A stretch of 64,000 nt of DNA from contig CM037587.1 of assembly GCA_021018995.1 (NCBI GenBank), positions 72,001,604 through 72,065,603 on the forward strand, written 5' to 3'. A program made the position numbers and the translations under genes. The notes under the pieces were generated by a model. That model did not search any database and had not been told where the DNA came from. It saw only the letters and a list, made by a program, of their open reading frames with translations. This document shows, in pieces, positions 47,531-59,403 of this stretch. The stretch's first letter is position 1, and every line of letters starts with the position of its first letter. The stretch comes from Chloranthus sessilifolius. Taxonomy: Eukaryota > Streptophyta > Magnoliopsida > Chloranthales > Chloranthaceae.

Positions 47531-48303
47531 TCAAATCCATGAGCACACATCAAAATACATCAAATCACATGGTGGGATTTCAACCGTCTTCTTCTTAATC
47601 AAAATTATCAACATTAAGGATCACCAATCATAACATGCATTTATTTAATCATCCATTCATTATTCATGAAATAAACTCACTAATTTACATAAAAATCTAT
47701 TTTAAAAAATAATTATTTTAAGTTCAATGGAAAGCATTATTTCTCCATACTTAGATCGATCGTACCACCACGATTAAGATCCCAACAATGAAGATGATTC
47801 TAGCAGGAGGTGAAGGCCACTTGAGAAAGTACGTCAACGTCTCGCCGATCTTTCAAAGAAGGGTTCTAGGAAGATAGATCTAAAATTTCTTCTCTAAGGT
47901 CTCTAGGGTTTCTGACGGCTCTATTCTTAAGAAGAACTCTATATGAGATTATAATTTAGGGTTCTCCGTAAGACACTATAATATTTTAGAGATTATCTGT
48001 TGTTAAGCTAACGCACCAAGGAAGGGTGTATAGGCTTTTACCTCAAAGTCTAAAATAGAGATTTAGAACACACATAATAAGGTTTGATCCCTAAACCTTT
48101 TATCTAGAACTTAAAGCCTTTAACCAGTAGGCTACCACATAACTTGTGTCCATAAATGGTGGAAATAAATATAAGAGCTTGGAAAACCAAAATATGTATT
48201 TTTAGTTAAAATCTTTTGAAAAGTCACGGTATGCGGGAACTACGATATTAAGCACATACATATATTTTATGTGTATCAAAGACATAAAATTCAGATCATA
48301 ACA

Positions 48304-48316
48304 TTCTTCCCTACTT
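48304..48316 (-). other. polypurine tract of element C
   Basis: On the minus strand AAGTAGGGAAGAA lies directly before the 3' LTR, after GAGGATGAAATTTTTAT, as in elements B and D. Confidence 0.8.
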
Positions 48317-48339
48317 ATAAAAATTTCATCCTCAAACTT

Positions 48340-51060
48340 GAGTCATACCTCACTAGAAGAGATGGGGGTAGTCCCTCCTGATAACATCCTCGCGCTCCAA
48401 AGTGGCTTCCTCGCGAGAGTGGTGCTGCCAAATCACAAGGACCAGCGATATAACTTTATTCCTCAGGGTTTGTTCTTTCCGATCAACAATCTGAATAGGC
48501 ACCTCCACAATGGACATATCCTTATAAACCTCCAAGGGTTCCCAGTCGATAACGTGAGTAGGGTCTGCCACGTATTTCCTTAACATGGATATGTGAAAAA
48601 TATTGCGCACATCGGCAAACTTTGGTGGTAGCTTGACTCGATATGTCGTTTCTTCGATTCTATTCAAGACTTTGAATGGTCACACGAATCTCGGACTAAG
48701 TTTTCCTTTCAACCCGAATCTCATTACTCCTTCAATTAGATCCCAATTCCTACGCTTCAAATCAGCGTAACTCTTCTGTCTGCTCTACGCAGTCCGCATT
48801 CGTTCTCGGATCAACTAAACTTACTTTGACGTATCTTCAATAATTTGAGGCCCTAGAAAACTTCTCACACCGACCTCATCCCAATACAAAGGAGTTCTGC
48901 AACTTCTCCCATATAAGACTTCATACGGGGCCATTTGTATAGTGGACTGGTAACTATTATTATGCGAACTCTGCAAGAGGTAGATGCTCATCCCAATTGC
49001 CTCCAAAGTCCAGTACACAAGCGCGAAGCATGTCCTCTAACACTTGATTTAGTCTTTCGGTCTGCCCATTTGTCTGAGGATGAAAAGCAAACCTAAATTT
49101 CAACTTAGACCCCATCCCATCTTGAAATTTCTACCACAATCTCGACGTGAAACGACGATCTCTATCAGATACGATATCAGCAGGCACACCATGTAATCTG
49201 ACAATCTCATGAATATAAATATCCTCCAACTGAGAAGCTGAATAGGTCATGTGATATGGAATAAAATGAGCCGATTTAGTCAATCTATCGACTACAACCC
49301 AAATAGCGTCGTTCCTCTTCAGGGTTCTTGAAAACTCGGTGATGAAATCCATGCCGATACTCTCCCATTTCCAACCCGAAATTGGTAGTGGCTGAAGTAA
49401 CCCAGGTGGTTTCTGGTGTTCAGCCTTGACTTGCTGGCATGTGAGACATCTTGCCATGTAGTCAGCAATCTCTCTCTTCATATCATTCCACCAATAATTT
49501 TTCTTCAACCCTTTATACATCTTATTGTTCCCAGGGTGAATAGATAATTTAGACTTATGGGCTTCATCTAAGATCTCCCGTTTCAATTCTATATTATCAG
49601 GTACACAGTAGCATCCCTGAAACAGCATCATCCCATCATCTCTGACAGTAATCTTAGACTTCCCACTGTCCTTCAATTTTAAAAGGGTAGGATCTTCAAG
49701 CTGTAGTCTCCTGATTCGATCAAATAATAAAGAGGTGATAACAACATGTGAAAGCAATGCTCTTGATCGAATCACCTGTTCTGGAATAAATCAGCTGAGG
49801 GCATCGACAACAACATTAGCCTTCCCCAGATGATACTTGATCTTGTAATCATAATCGATCAAGAATTCCAACCATCTTCTCTGCCTCATATTCAAGTCTT
49901 TCTGCGTAAAAAGGTATTTAAGACTTTGATGATCTGTGGAGATGATGAATTTCTCTCCATACAGGTAGTGTCTCCAGATCTTCAACGCGAATATGATAGC
50001 AGCCTGTTCTAGATTATGCGTAGGATAACTCTTTTCATGTTCCTTTAGCTGCCTGGATCCATAAGCTACAACTCTCTCATTCTGTATCAGGACACCACCT
50101 AGTCCTTTATACGACGCATCGGTATTAACGGTAAAGCCAACACTGCCAGAAGGTATCACTAGAATGGGAGCAGTAGTCAACCTTTTCTTCAACTCGAGAA
50201 AGCTCTTCTCGCACTCATCGGTCCAAATGAATTTCACATTCTTCTTGGTCAGCCCGGTAAGAAGTCCTGAGATCTTTGAGAAACCTTCCACGAACCTTCT
50301 ATAGTAACTAGCTAAGCCAAGGAAACTTCGTACATCAGTAACACTTTTGGGACTCCCCCAATTCACAATGGCTTCAATTTTTTCAAGATCAACAGTAATC
50401 CCTGCCTCAGAAATTCTGTGGCCCAAAAATGCCACCTCACGCATCCAGAATTCGCATTTACTCATCTTAGCATACAACTGGTGGTCCAATAGGGTTTGTA
50501 AGACGATCTTTAAGTGCTCGGCGTGCTCTTCTTCGGACTTGGAGTAGATCAGGATGCCATCAATGAAAACCACCACAAACTGATCCAAGTAAGGCTTGAA
50601 AATACGGTTCATCCTGTCCATAAAGGTTGCAGGGGCATTAGTCAATCCGAAAAGCATTACTAAAAATTTAAATTGCCCATACCTCGTATTGAATACCGTT
50701 TTAGCTATATCGGACTCTCTCACCCTCAACTAGTGATATCCAGATCTCAGATCGACCTTAGAGAAATATTGTGCGCCTTACAGTTGATCAAATAGAACAT
50801 CGATCTGTGGCAATGGATACTTGTTCTTAATCGTCGCCCGGTTCAACTGTCGGTAATCAATGCACAACCTCTGAGAGCCGTCCTTCTTTACAAATAAAAT
50901 AGGAGCACCCCATGGTGACTGACTCCTTCTAATAAAGCCCTTATCTTATAGTTCCTATAACTGTTTCTTCAATTCTGATAGTTCTGCAGGCGCCATCTTG
51001 TAAGGAGTCTTGGCTATCGGTGCAGTGCCAGGTACGAGCTCAATCTGAAATTCGACTTCC
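48340..51060 (-). pseudogene. pol of element C: RT, RNase H, integrase, chromodomain end (fossil)
   Basis: RT/RNase H (49791-50729) shows [32 protein letters not shown] at the catalytic position, [28 protein letters not shown] and [11 protein letters not shown]. Integrase (49131-49775) shows CLTCQQVKAEHQKP, IGMDFITEF, WVVVDRLTKSAHFIP and ADIVSDRDRRFTS. The C-terminal part (48353-48667) shows HISMLRKYVADPTHVIDWEP and LVIWQHHSREEATLERE, the Tekay chromodomain-like end. Long frames persist, but it is not intact. Confidence 0.9.
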
Positions 51061-51080
51061 CTACTCATGGCTTTGTCACC

Positions 51081-51566
51081 TCATCGGAAAACTCGAAATT
51101 CATTTACAACAGGAATCGATGATATATCTCCTCGCTTTTCCTCATTTTCTAATAAAGCAAAGAGTTCTGGAATGGCACCCTTTCGTGCGCCCTTAAATTT
51201 AAATGTCGGTCCATCCAAAGGGGTAAAAATCACGGTCTTGGCGAAACAATCAAGGGTCGCATGAGATTCAGTGAGCCAATCCATCCCTAGGATAACATCA
51301 AAATCTTCGAAGTCTAATTCAATTAGATAGACAACTAATGCATGGGTTCCAATCTGGACAAAACATCGAGGATAGACTCTGTCAGCAAGCACACTCTTTC
51401 TCAGAGGAGTTGCTACGGTCAAAGGAATGCTCATAGGAGATGAATCCTTATCAAGACGCTTAGCAAAGTTCAAGGAGATGAATGAATGGGAAGCACTCGA
51501 ATCCAAAAGCACATGAGCAAAAAGACCATCGATCAACATCGAACCTGAGCACCCAAGACATGCCAC
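51081..51566 (-). pseudogene. aspartic protease region of element C (fossil)
   Basis: A 161-residue frame with VLLDSSASHSFISLNFAKRL (active-site region), VYLIELDFEDFDVILGMDWL and HATLDCFAKTVIFTP. This is the Tekay protease and the linker to RT. Confidence 0.85.
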
Positions 51567-51869
51567 GACTTAAATTATTCAACGTAAGGGTATCATTCCA
51601 TTTTAAAGTTTAATATCTACCAGATCTTCATTAGTTCTTAACAAATTCATTTAATTCATTTTTGAAAATATTTTTGAAAAGTTGTTCATTTTACGCAAAT
51701 TAATATTTATTACATTACTACATAAAGAGGTATGAAAGAATTTAATCAAGAATTTTAAATAAACAAATATACCCTGAATGACATCATCTGAAGCTCTAAC
51801 ATTAGCATCAGATAGGGTATACACGTGGCCATTAGCCGTAATTGTCGCCGAAGGTGTAGCCCTTGATTC

Positions 51870-52840
51870 AGATGACTTCTTAGGCATCTTGCACTCAACT
51901 GCTCTATGCCCAAGCTGTCCACACTTGAAACAAGCACCCGTTCCTCTAAGTCAGGTGCCGTAATAATTCTTGCCACAAGTGGTACAAGTCATAGTAGTCT
52001 TTGCAGTTGACGCCACTGTAGAATTAGCCTTGCTCTGCTGCGAGAAGGTTAGTCTTGAGTAAGGATTGCCCCTACTCTCCGATCTCATGTTGGACTTAGA
52101 AGACACACGATCTCGGTGGCCATATTAAAAGTTTCTAGCCGAGCTCAGACCCACATTACCAGCTGGCGAAGGTGCCTTCAATTCTCTCTCAATGGTGTAG
52201 CACCTATCAATTAGGTCCTTGTATGAGTCGCATCGGTGTCCAACTACCAAGGTCCTCATATGGGACCTCAAACCTTCTCAAACCTCCTGAGTCAAAAGTT
52301 CTCATCAGAAACTAGGGTCGATGCAAACTGGCTCGATTCTATAAAAAGCTTGGCATAAGCGTGAACAGTCATCTCTCCCTATTGGAGGTTAAGGAGTTCC
52401 TCAATCTTCGCTTCTTGGACGCTCTGGGGGTAGTACTTATCATAAAACACTTTTATGAATTCATCCCAGTCCCATACATAACCAGACTCTTCGACACGAG
52501 TCGCTTCTTTCAATTGTCTCCACCAGTTCTCGGCATCCCCCTCCAGTTTGTAGGTTGCCAATCTCACTTTAGTTGTTTCATTACACTCAATCAGATCGAA
52601 GATATTTTCCATCTGTTGCACCCCTTTTATAGCCTCCGCGCTATCTCCCGTCCCATTGAAGTATCGTGGTTGGTTCTTCTTGAATTCGTCCAATTCCGAC
52701 TTAGGAGTAGGAGTAGGTTGGGCATTTGGAGTTCTAGTTGCATTGATGACATTCACAATAGCCTTAGTCAACACGTCAATATGTTTGTTCATCATCTGCA
52801 GCCGATTAATCTCACGTTAAACTCCAGCTACACATATTCC
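51870..52840 (-). pseudogene. gag of element C with zinc knuckle (fossil)
   Basis: The capsid block at 52379-52795 reads FKKNQPRYFNGTGDSAEAIK, ATYKLEGDAENWWRQLKE and WDEFIKVFYDKYYPQSVQEA, classic chromovirus gag. The zinc knuckle CFKCGQLGHRAVEC lies near 51890-51935. Gag forms the particle and binds RNA. Confidence 0.85.
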
Positions 52841-53087
52841 CAACGTAAGAATCGTACCTTCGTATCGTGAATCATAGAAACAAAATAAGGCGATAAAAGC
52901 ACCTTAAACAGCGAAAGATAAAATTTCTTTAAAACATTAATTAATCAAAATAAAACCCATGATAATGTTCTTATTCCAATAACAAGTCCAATATGATTAA
53001 AGCTTAAACGATTTTGATAAAATACTAACTGTTCAATGTCTCATTTATTTAAAATCAGTAATAATAACTAGAAAGGAAAATAGCTAA

Positions 53088-53191
53088 TTAGGCCACGAAG
53101 CTATCATCGTCATTCAGTCCAGTTTCCTGAGCACCATGTGCCGTCTCATCGCCATAGACCCATACATTATCATCGGCGACACCTGTCTCAT
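53088..53191 (-). other. short acidic reading frame in the 5' LTR of C
   Basis: 104 bases, same phase and position as 46166-46269. It contains GVADDNVWVYGDETAHG and ends DDDSFVA. The frame stays open despite the base differences between the two LTRs. Confidence 0.6.
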
Positions 53192-53430
53192 CTGGTCACC
53201 CACATCAACAAGGGGTGTAAGTTTACACTTGTATGGACTAGATATACAATCCATTGAAGCATAAAATATCAGTCATAGCCATATAAACATTTCGGTATAT
53301 TTCATGTGTGTATGCATGTGGCATATATAATCTTAATAAGCTGAAATTAATTGAACATAAATATGGATATCAATGTTACATGAATGCATCATTTCTTTTA
53401 ATTTCATCTTTCTTTTCATTTAATTCACGT

Positions 53431-53780
53431 TAGACTCCGTCCCGCTCAAGACGTTGGATCGTAATTATGCTTATCTCTTATTTAGTTAGACTCCATCATG
53501 CACTAGACGTTGGGTCTAATGAATCATATCATTTATTACATGTCAAACTCCGTCCTGCTCAAGACGTTAGGCTTAATCATACTCATCATACTCTTGTTTA
53601 GTTAGACTCCATCTTACACAAGATGTTGGGTCTAATACCTTCTTAGACTCCATCATGTATAAGATGTTGGGTCTAATACTCCTTAATCGTATTTAGTTAG
53701 ACTCCATCAAGCATAAGATGTTGGGTCTAATACCTTCTTAGATCCCATCATGTACAAGATATTGGGTCTAATGCTCATTG
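53431..53780. repeat. tandem 40-base hairpin repeats in the 5' LTR of C
   Basis: Same TTAGACTCCATC...GATGTTGGGTCTAA units as at 46509-46860, about eight copies. Confidence 0.8.
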
Positions 53781-54041
53781 ATCATGGCTTGATATTTCAT
53801 CATATTTTATGTGTCTTGATTGTGCATTATATAGATCATCATAAAACATGTAAAGTGTATGAGAGTGATATCATAATACATAAGTATTTAAGTGTATTTA
53901 ATCATGGTACATAAATATTGAAGTGTACACAATCATGGTGCATAAACATTATAGTGCATATCATACGATCATAGTGCATAAACATTGACATTTAATGATA
54001 CTATTATGAGAAGAACTTGAATATAGAACTTAACTATTCAC

Positions 54042-54738
54042 ACTCAATCTATTGAATTCATGTTCAGGCTCAATCTATTGATTTTAGCTCAATCTATTGA
54101 TTTCTCAATCCATTGAACTCTATTCATGCGTAATGGATTGATTTCTCGATCCATTGACATAAATCCATGCTCATACTCAATCTATTGAGTTTTACTCAAT
54201 CCATTGAGATTTGTCTGTTACCATTTAATAATCATCCTCAATCGATTGACATCCAATCGTCAATCGATTGACATAATTCTGTGTATTTTTCTAAAATAAT
54301 ATCATTTAATCCTCAATCGATTGACATCTAATCATCAATCGATTGACATAATTTTATATATTTTTCCAAAATAATATCATTTAATCCTCAATCGATTGAC
54401 ATCTAATCGTTAATCGATTGACATAATTATATATATATATTTAAAATAATATCATTTAATCCTCAATCGATTGACATCCAATCGTCAATAGATTGACATA
54501 ATTATGTGTATTTTTCCAAACAATATCATTTAATCCTCAATCGATTGACATAACTATGTGTATTTTTCTAAAATAAAATTATCTATTAGTATCTACTTTA
54601 ATATTCATCCTTAATCGATTTACATCCAATCATCAATCGATTGACATAATTCTGTGTCCAGTCTTAATCTATTGAGTTCAGCTCAATCTATTGATTTTCT
54701 CAATCGATTAAATTCTCAATCTCAATCGATTGACTCAA
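54042..54738. repeat. TCAATCGATTGA palindrome array in the 5' LTR of C, expanded
   Basis: Longer than the 3' LTR array. It includes a higher-order repeat of about 60-65 bases at 54230-54550, each carrying two palindromes (CCTCAATCGATTGACATC and CGTCAATCGATTGACATA) and an AT-rich spacer AATATCATTTAAT. Array length therefore differs between two LTRs that were identical at insertion. Confidence 0.85.
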
Positions 54739-55519
54739 ATCCGTGAGCACACTTCAAAATACATCAAATCACATGGTGAGATTTTAACCGTCTTCTTCTT
54801 AATCAAAATTATCAACATTAAGGATCACCAATTATAGCATATATTTATTTAATTATCCATTCATTATTCATGAAATAAACTCACTAATTTACATAAAAAT
54901 CTATTTTAAAAAATTAATATTTTAAGTTCAATGGAAAGCATGATTTCTCCATACCTAGATCGATCGTACCACCACTATTAGATTAAGATCTTAACAATGA
55001 TGATGATTCTAGCAGGAGGTGAAGGCCACTTGAGAATGTACGTCAACGTCTTGCCGATCTTTCAAAAGAAGGGTTTTAGGAAAATAGATCTAGAATTTCT
55101 TCTCTAAGGTCTCTAGGATTTCTGACGGGTCTATTCTTAAGAAATCTACATGAGATTATAATTTAGGGTTCTCCGTAAGATACTTACTATAATATTTTAG
55201 AGATTATCCGCTGTTAAGCTAATGCACCAAGGAAGGGTGTATAAGTTTTTACCTCAAAGTCTAAAATAGAGGTTTAGAACACACATAACAAGGTTTGATC
55301 CCTATACCTCTTATCTAGAACTTAAAGCCTTTAACCAATAGGCTACCACATTACTTGTGTCGATAAATGACAGAAATAAATATAAGAGCTTGGAAAACCA
55401 AAATATATATTTTTAGTTAAAATCTTTTGAAAAGTCACGGCATGCGGGAAATACGATATTAAGCGCATACATATATTTTAAGTGTATCAAAGACATAAAA
55501 TTCAGATCATAACACTAGG

Positions 55520-55950
55520 TGAGGAGTACATGCTCATGCTCAAAGATGCTCATTATGTCAGAGAAGTAGCTTTGTTACGAATTGCTGCGGGAAAGACTAC
55601 ACTGACAGCATAGAAGAAACTGTATGAAATATATCAAAGAAGAGCTGAATTTCCTATTTCAGGAACCATGATGACCAATTGATCAAATATATCAATTTTT
55701 GGCATATTTTCTTAGTAAGTACGTGTTGATTGCACTCGGAAAGGATGTTATCCATGATTGTGTAATAATTCCTATACTGCGGATGACAATGGGTGAAAGG
55801 GTGGTGTTGGCACCGCTCTGGTGGCTAAACTCTATGCTAGGGTTGAGAACAATCTACAAAGGATGGAGAAAAGGGGAGATGGTGTTGATCAAATCTTCAT
55901 TTTGGATGTTGCAAATATAGATCTTAGAGAGATAGGGTAGTCTATTAACG
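55520..55950 (+). pseudogene. coding fragments of an unrecognised gene, right of element C
   Basis: Directly after the target duplication the + frame reads EEYMLMLKDAHYVREVALL and RIAAGKTTL, then KKLYEIYQRRAEFPI after an in-frame stop. A second coding-like block at 55792-55950, in another frame, reads GVGTALVAKLYARVENNLQ and DQIFILDVANIDLREIG. Exon-intron arrangement is possible. I do not recognise the protein. It probably belongs with 45744-45883. Confidence 0.45.
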
Positions 55951-56489
55951 AGCGTTGGAGTAATTATCTTTTTTTTTTTAAGGGGAATGAATGGAGATAG
56001 TTGATAGAGAGATGGTTTGGCAAAGTAAATAGAGAAACTGGTAGAATCTTTTGAAAGAATCTTTGAAAGAAGTCTGAGAGCATTAGATCCCTTTCAGCTA
56101 GTTCGTATGAGATGTAGATGTCCAAATCAAATCCTAAATCATATTTTGGTAGACCTTTATTCAACATGTTTAGTGCTCATAAAGAGCACTGAGGATCATG
56201 GTTCAAAATTTATGTCGATAATTCAAATTATAGACCGAAATGTATCAGTTTCGGCCCTATCAAAATGAAAATTTGAATCGAAATTTTGGTCAAAATATGT
56301 ATGGAAGGGAAACTTTCAGCCGAAGTTCGGTTCACATTATCGGTTTCAATCATGCCCGAAACCTAAAATGAAACTGCTATTTTGATCCTTGATGAGGATG
56401 GTGTGTCTCATCTATACAACACATATGGTGTACCTTGCCCAGTCTAATCTTTTTTAATGGTGTTAGATGATGTATTACATTGTACACGG
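55951..56489. other. non-coding flank before LTR E
   Basis: AT-rich, with a stretch at 56205-56380 rich in GAAATTTTGGTC/CGGTTTC-type repeats that resembles the body of small non-autonomous DNA elements. No clear terminal repeats, so I do not name it. Confidence 0.35.
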
Positions 56490-57216
56490 TGTTAGCACTC
56501 CACCCCAAAACCCACCCTCTTTCTAGAAATCTCTACTTATTCACGTAACTTATTCTTTTTTCCTTTTAAGAAACCCTAGTCGCCTCTTTCGACCTTCTTT
56601 TAAGAACCCTAACTCTTACTCTCTTTATTTAAGAAGCCCTAGCCATCACTACTTCATCTTTCTCAACTCATCTCTTCCAATTCTCTCTAATCTCCTTCCT
56701 CAAAACTCCTGTGTGCTCTTCCTCTCTACCACCGAGACCTCTTTCTAGTGACAAGATCGAAGAAGGAAGAGGAAGAAAAAAGCTGGGATGAACCAACGCT
56801 TTGGGTGTCGATCTCTTCAACCCGAACCGTCGTAAATCTATCGTTCACATTTCAATAAGTGGGTACCCATTAATCCCCTCTATTCTTCTCAGATTCCATA
56901 GCGTAGGGGGCGTTCGATCGCGGATCGACGAGTTTAAATATTTATTTAAACCTTATTATCTCGTAAATTTGATGGACCTGCATATTTAATATTCTATTTT
57001 TCCTTTTAAATCTGTATATTTTTATATCTTTATATTTTGTTATTTTCCTTTTGATCCAGTCCTTTGTTTGGCCGCTGTCAGTGAACAATCGGCCAGACGG
57101 TGCCGAAAATTGGCAGGGAGGTCCATCCCTACCCAAGCCCCAACTTCAACTTCCGTAGAGAAACTGATCCAAATTTGTTGGATATGCCTCCAACTCGTTC
57201 GAGTAGACCAGTTCAG

Positions 57217-57355
57217 ATCCGTACAGGACGGACATTCACTTTGTTAACACCCCATTATTCTGTGCAAGGCAAACATCCGTGATTTTATGATGGACACCTG
57301 TTATTTGTCTGCGTAGGATCGACGTCCATAGGCGTAGGACGTACGTCCGCTGTTC
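57217..57355. repeat. GGACGTACGTCC palindrome cluster in LTR E
   Basis: Contains GGACGTACGTCC (perfect palindrome), GATCGACGTCCATAGG, ACAGGACGGACATT, AAACATCCGTGA and GATGGACACC. Only a few full units are seen, possibly because LTR F interrupts the array. Confidence 0.5.
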
Positions 57356-57651
57356 CTGCATCATCAAAGTGTGACGGCCCGACTTTTTCCCTTATATTAT
57401 ACGGGAAAGGTCGCATCGTCGGATCACCTAACATGATCCCTTCTTACTAGTGCATCTTGTACAAAGTATTATATTACATAAGCGGATTAATAACTCTTAC
57501 ATGCACACATATATTGTAACAACCCCAGATTTTCGGAACCGTACAAGCCATATGCCACGCACGTGTATGTGTGGTTCACAAGGAAACCTGGGTCAACATA
57601 TACACACGGTGTGTATATGTGTGTAACATATTTTTTTTCCCTTCCTTTCAC

Positions 57652-57659
57652 TATATAAG
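57652..57659 (+). promoter_or_regulatory. TATA box of LTR A'
   Basis: TATATAAG in CACTATATAAGTG, about 140 bases into the LTR. The equivalent in the opposite copy is at 16697-16706. Confidence 0.65.
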
Positions 57660-58033
57660 TGAAAGTGGAGAGAAGTCTCTCCCCTACGTAACATAATTTT
57701 AACCTAAATAGAGAGGAGGAAAATAGAGAAAGAGAAAGGAGAGTCTTATAGAGAAGAAAGGCTAAGGCCTTGTTGGAGTGTAAACCGGTGGAAGACCTGG
57801 AGAGAAGGTCGGACCAGAAACGTAGAGATCTCATCGAAGTAACAGGGATTCGAACGTTAGATCGAGCCGATTATGAGATCCGTCTATTTAGGTAAGAGAT
57901 AATGCTTGAGAAGTGCTTAGGTATGTCTTAATGATAACCTACAATGTATTGGGCAATGGCCGATTAATTATATTTAAGATTTAAGGAAATAGGATAGATT
58001 TCTTGAAGAATCACGGAGTGAAGGTTTCCGCTC

Positions 58034-58284
58034 CTCGCTCGAGCGATCTAAACGTCTCGCTCGAGCGAGGACAGAATATATACCTAAGAATAGTACGTTC
58101 TGGGCTCGCTCGAGCGAGACCCATATAGAAGGAATAAGCTCGCTCGAGCGAGGTATCACTTTAGGCTTCAGACACCTCGCTTTAACCGCTCGAGCGAGGA
58201 TAAGAGGCTGCTCGAGCGAGGCTTGGCAACCGCTCGAGCGAGGTTAAGAGGTCGCTCGAGCGAGGCTAAGCAACCACTCGAGCG
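58034..58284. repeat. CGCTCGAGCG palindrome array in LTR A'
   Basis: About ten units, mostly CGCTCGAGCGAG or CCGCTCGAGCGAGG, several in close pairs. Same core as 16097-16345 in the other copy. Confidence 0.9.
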
Positions 58285-59299
58285 AGGTACCAAAACTAAA
58301 ATTTAATTTCTTTTATGTATACAAATATACCTCATGTGAACTATGCGCTCTAGGAGTGCTAGTGACCACTGGTGACCATTCTAAGGCATGTCATTTCGCA
58401 TGAAATGTAGATTGACGTGAGATCAGTACGTGTCATCACTACGAGAAGGGACCACTGGGTTTTGCCTTGAGGTAGGGACTTATCGAAACATGTACATTGT
58501 TCAATTTCGCATATGTGTAGTACAGATCTAATTGCTAAACTAAGTATCTCATCATGTCACATAAATAGAGCGTGCGTGTGTAGACTTCAAAAAATGAAGC
58601 CAGAGGTCCCAAGGGGACGCAAGAACTACAAGATGAATACCTATATGATACGATATATCAGTAGCATCCCAGGGGTGCAGATGAGAATCAGTGGGGAAAA
58701 GAAAGTAAGGTGATAAGGCCTAATATATTAAAAATTAGCACAATCACGGTGAATAACTATATGTAAAGCACACTTGATATTTTTGCTATTTAAGGTTTGT
58801 TTAGAATACCCCACCAACGTGGCGGGATACCCACGACTGACTCGGCAGGATGTCCGTGACCGGTACGGCGGTTAATCCGTATATAGTAGCACATCCCAGG
58901 GATGTAGATCCAACAGTAGACCCCACCACCTAGGAGAAAGGGGCTTGGGGCAGTATTCCCAGGGAATACAAAATTGATAACTGCCTAGTTAAACGACGAT
59001 GGTGGGTATTCCATCGGGGCTCGATACTATATTGCTCGGAGACTATTTAAGTTAAAGAGTTAAGTTATTAGGCCGAATTCACAACTAAACGAGTAAAATG
59101 AGAAAGAACAAAACCATGCAAAGTAAGTAGTTGTATTCATCTTTTCCTTCAGTTATTTCGATTGTCCTTCCAGATAGTAACAGCAGATAAACTGTATTTT
59201 TCTTTTACTGCACAGCATATATGTCAGAATTAATCTATATGTTCTTTACGTTTCTCTACTGAGCTAGGATGTAGCTCACCCTTAGACTATACGTCGCAG

Positions 59300-59403
59300 G
59301 TGCAACACTCGCGGCAACACAGGCTTTGAGAGAAGTTGATCCAAAAGATTCGGATTTCGCGGACGGAGAAGAGTTAGAACCTCCTCCTGAGGAATTCTTT
59401 TAG
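59300..59403 (+). other. short acidic reading frame in LTR A'
   Basis: Follows ACGTCGCAG. Two bases, then 34 codons with the stop, including ALREVDPKDSDFADGEELEP and ending PPPEEFF. Length and phase equal those in LTR A, whose sequence differs at many positions while keeping the acidic ending. Confidence 0.65.

Larger units (their letters stand above)
45884..48303 (-). mobile_element. 3' LTR of element C
   Basis: On the minus strand it begins TGTTATGATCTGAA at 48303 and ends CTCGGGTCGCCACA at 45884 (2420 bases). In order it contains a TATA-like TATATTTAT (about 48170), a donor-like CTAAGTATGGAG (about 47745), the TCAATCGATTGA array, the 40-base hairpin repeats and the acidic frame. Confidence 0.85.
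45884..55514 (-). mobile_element. element C: Tekay-type chromovirus with two LTRs and target duplication
   Basis: A 9631-base element flanked by identical CTAGG (45879-45883 and 55515-55519). Minus-strand order is 5' LTR (about 52850-55514), gag, protease, RT, RNase H, integrase, chromodomain-like end, PPT and 3' LTR (45884-48303). In roughly 265 compared bases the LTRs differ at about 22 positions, suggesting an age of a few million years, similar to element B. The coding region is broken in several places although long frames persist (312 residues in RT/RNase H). Confidence 0.9.
52850..55514 (-). mobile_element. 5' LTR of element C
   Basis: Right end ATCATAACA at 55514 next to the CTAGG duplication. 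It aligns with 45930-48303 along its length and has a longer palindrome array. I did not find a clear primer-binding site, so the inner boundary is approximate. Confidence 0.8.

Noticed and set aside
52361-52870. 169-codon + frame
   Set aside because: It lies opposite the gag of element C, whose minus-strand protein is clearly recognisable. It is a shadow frame.
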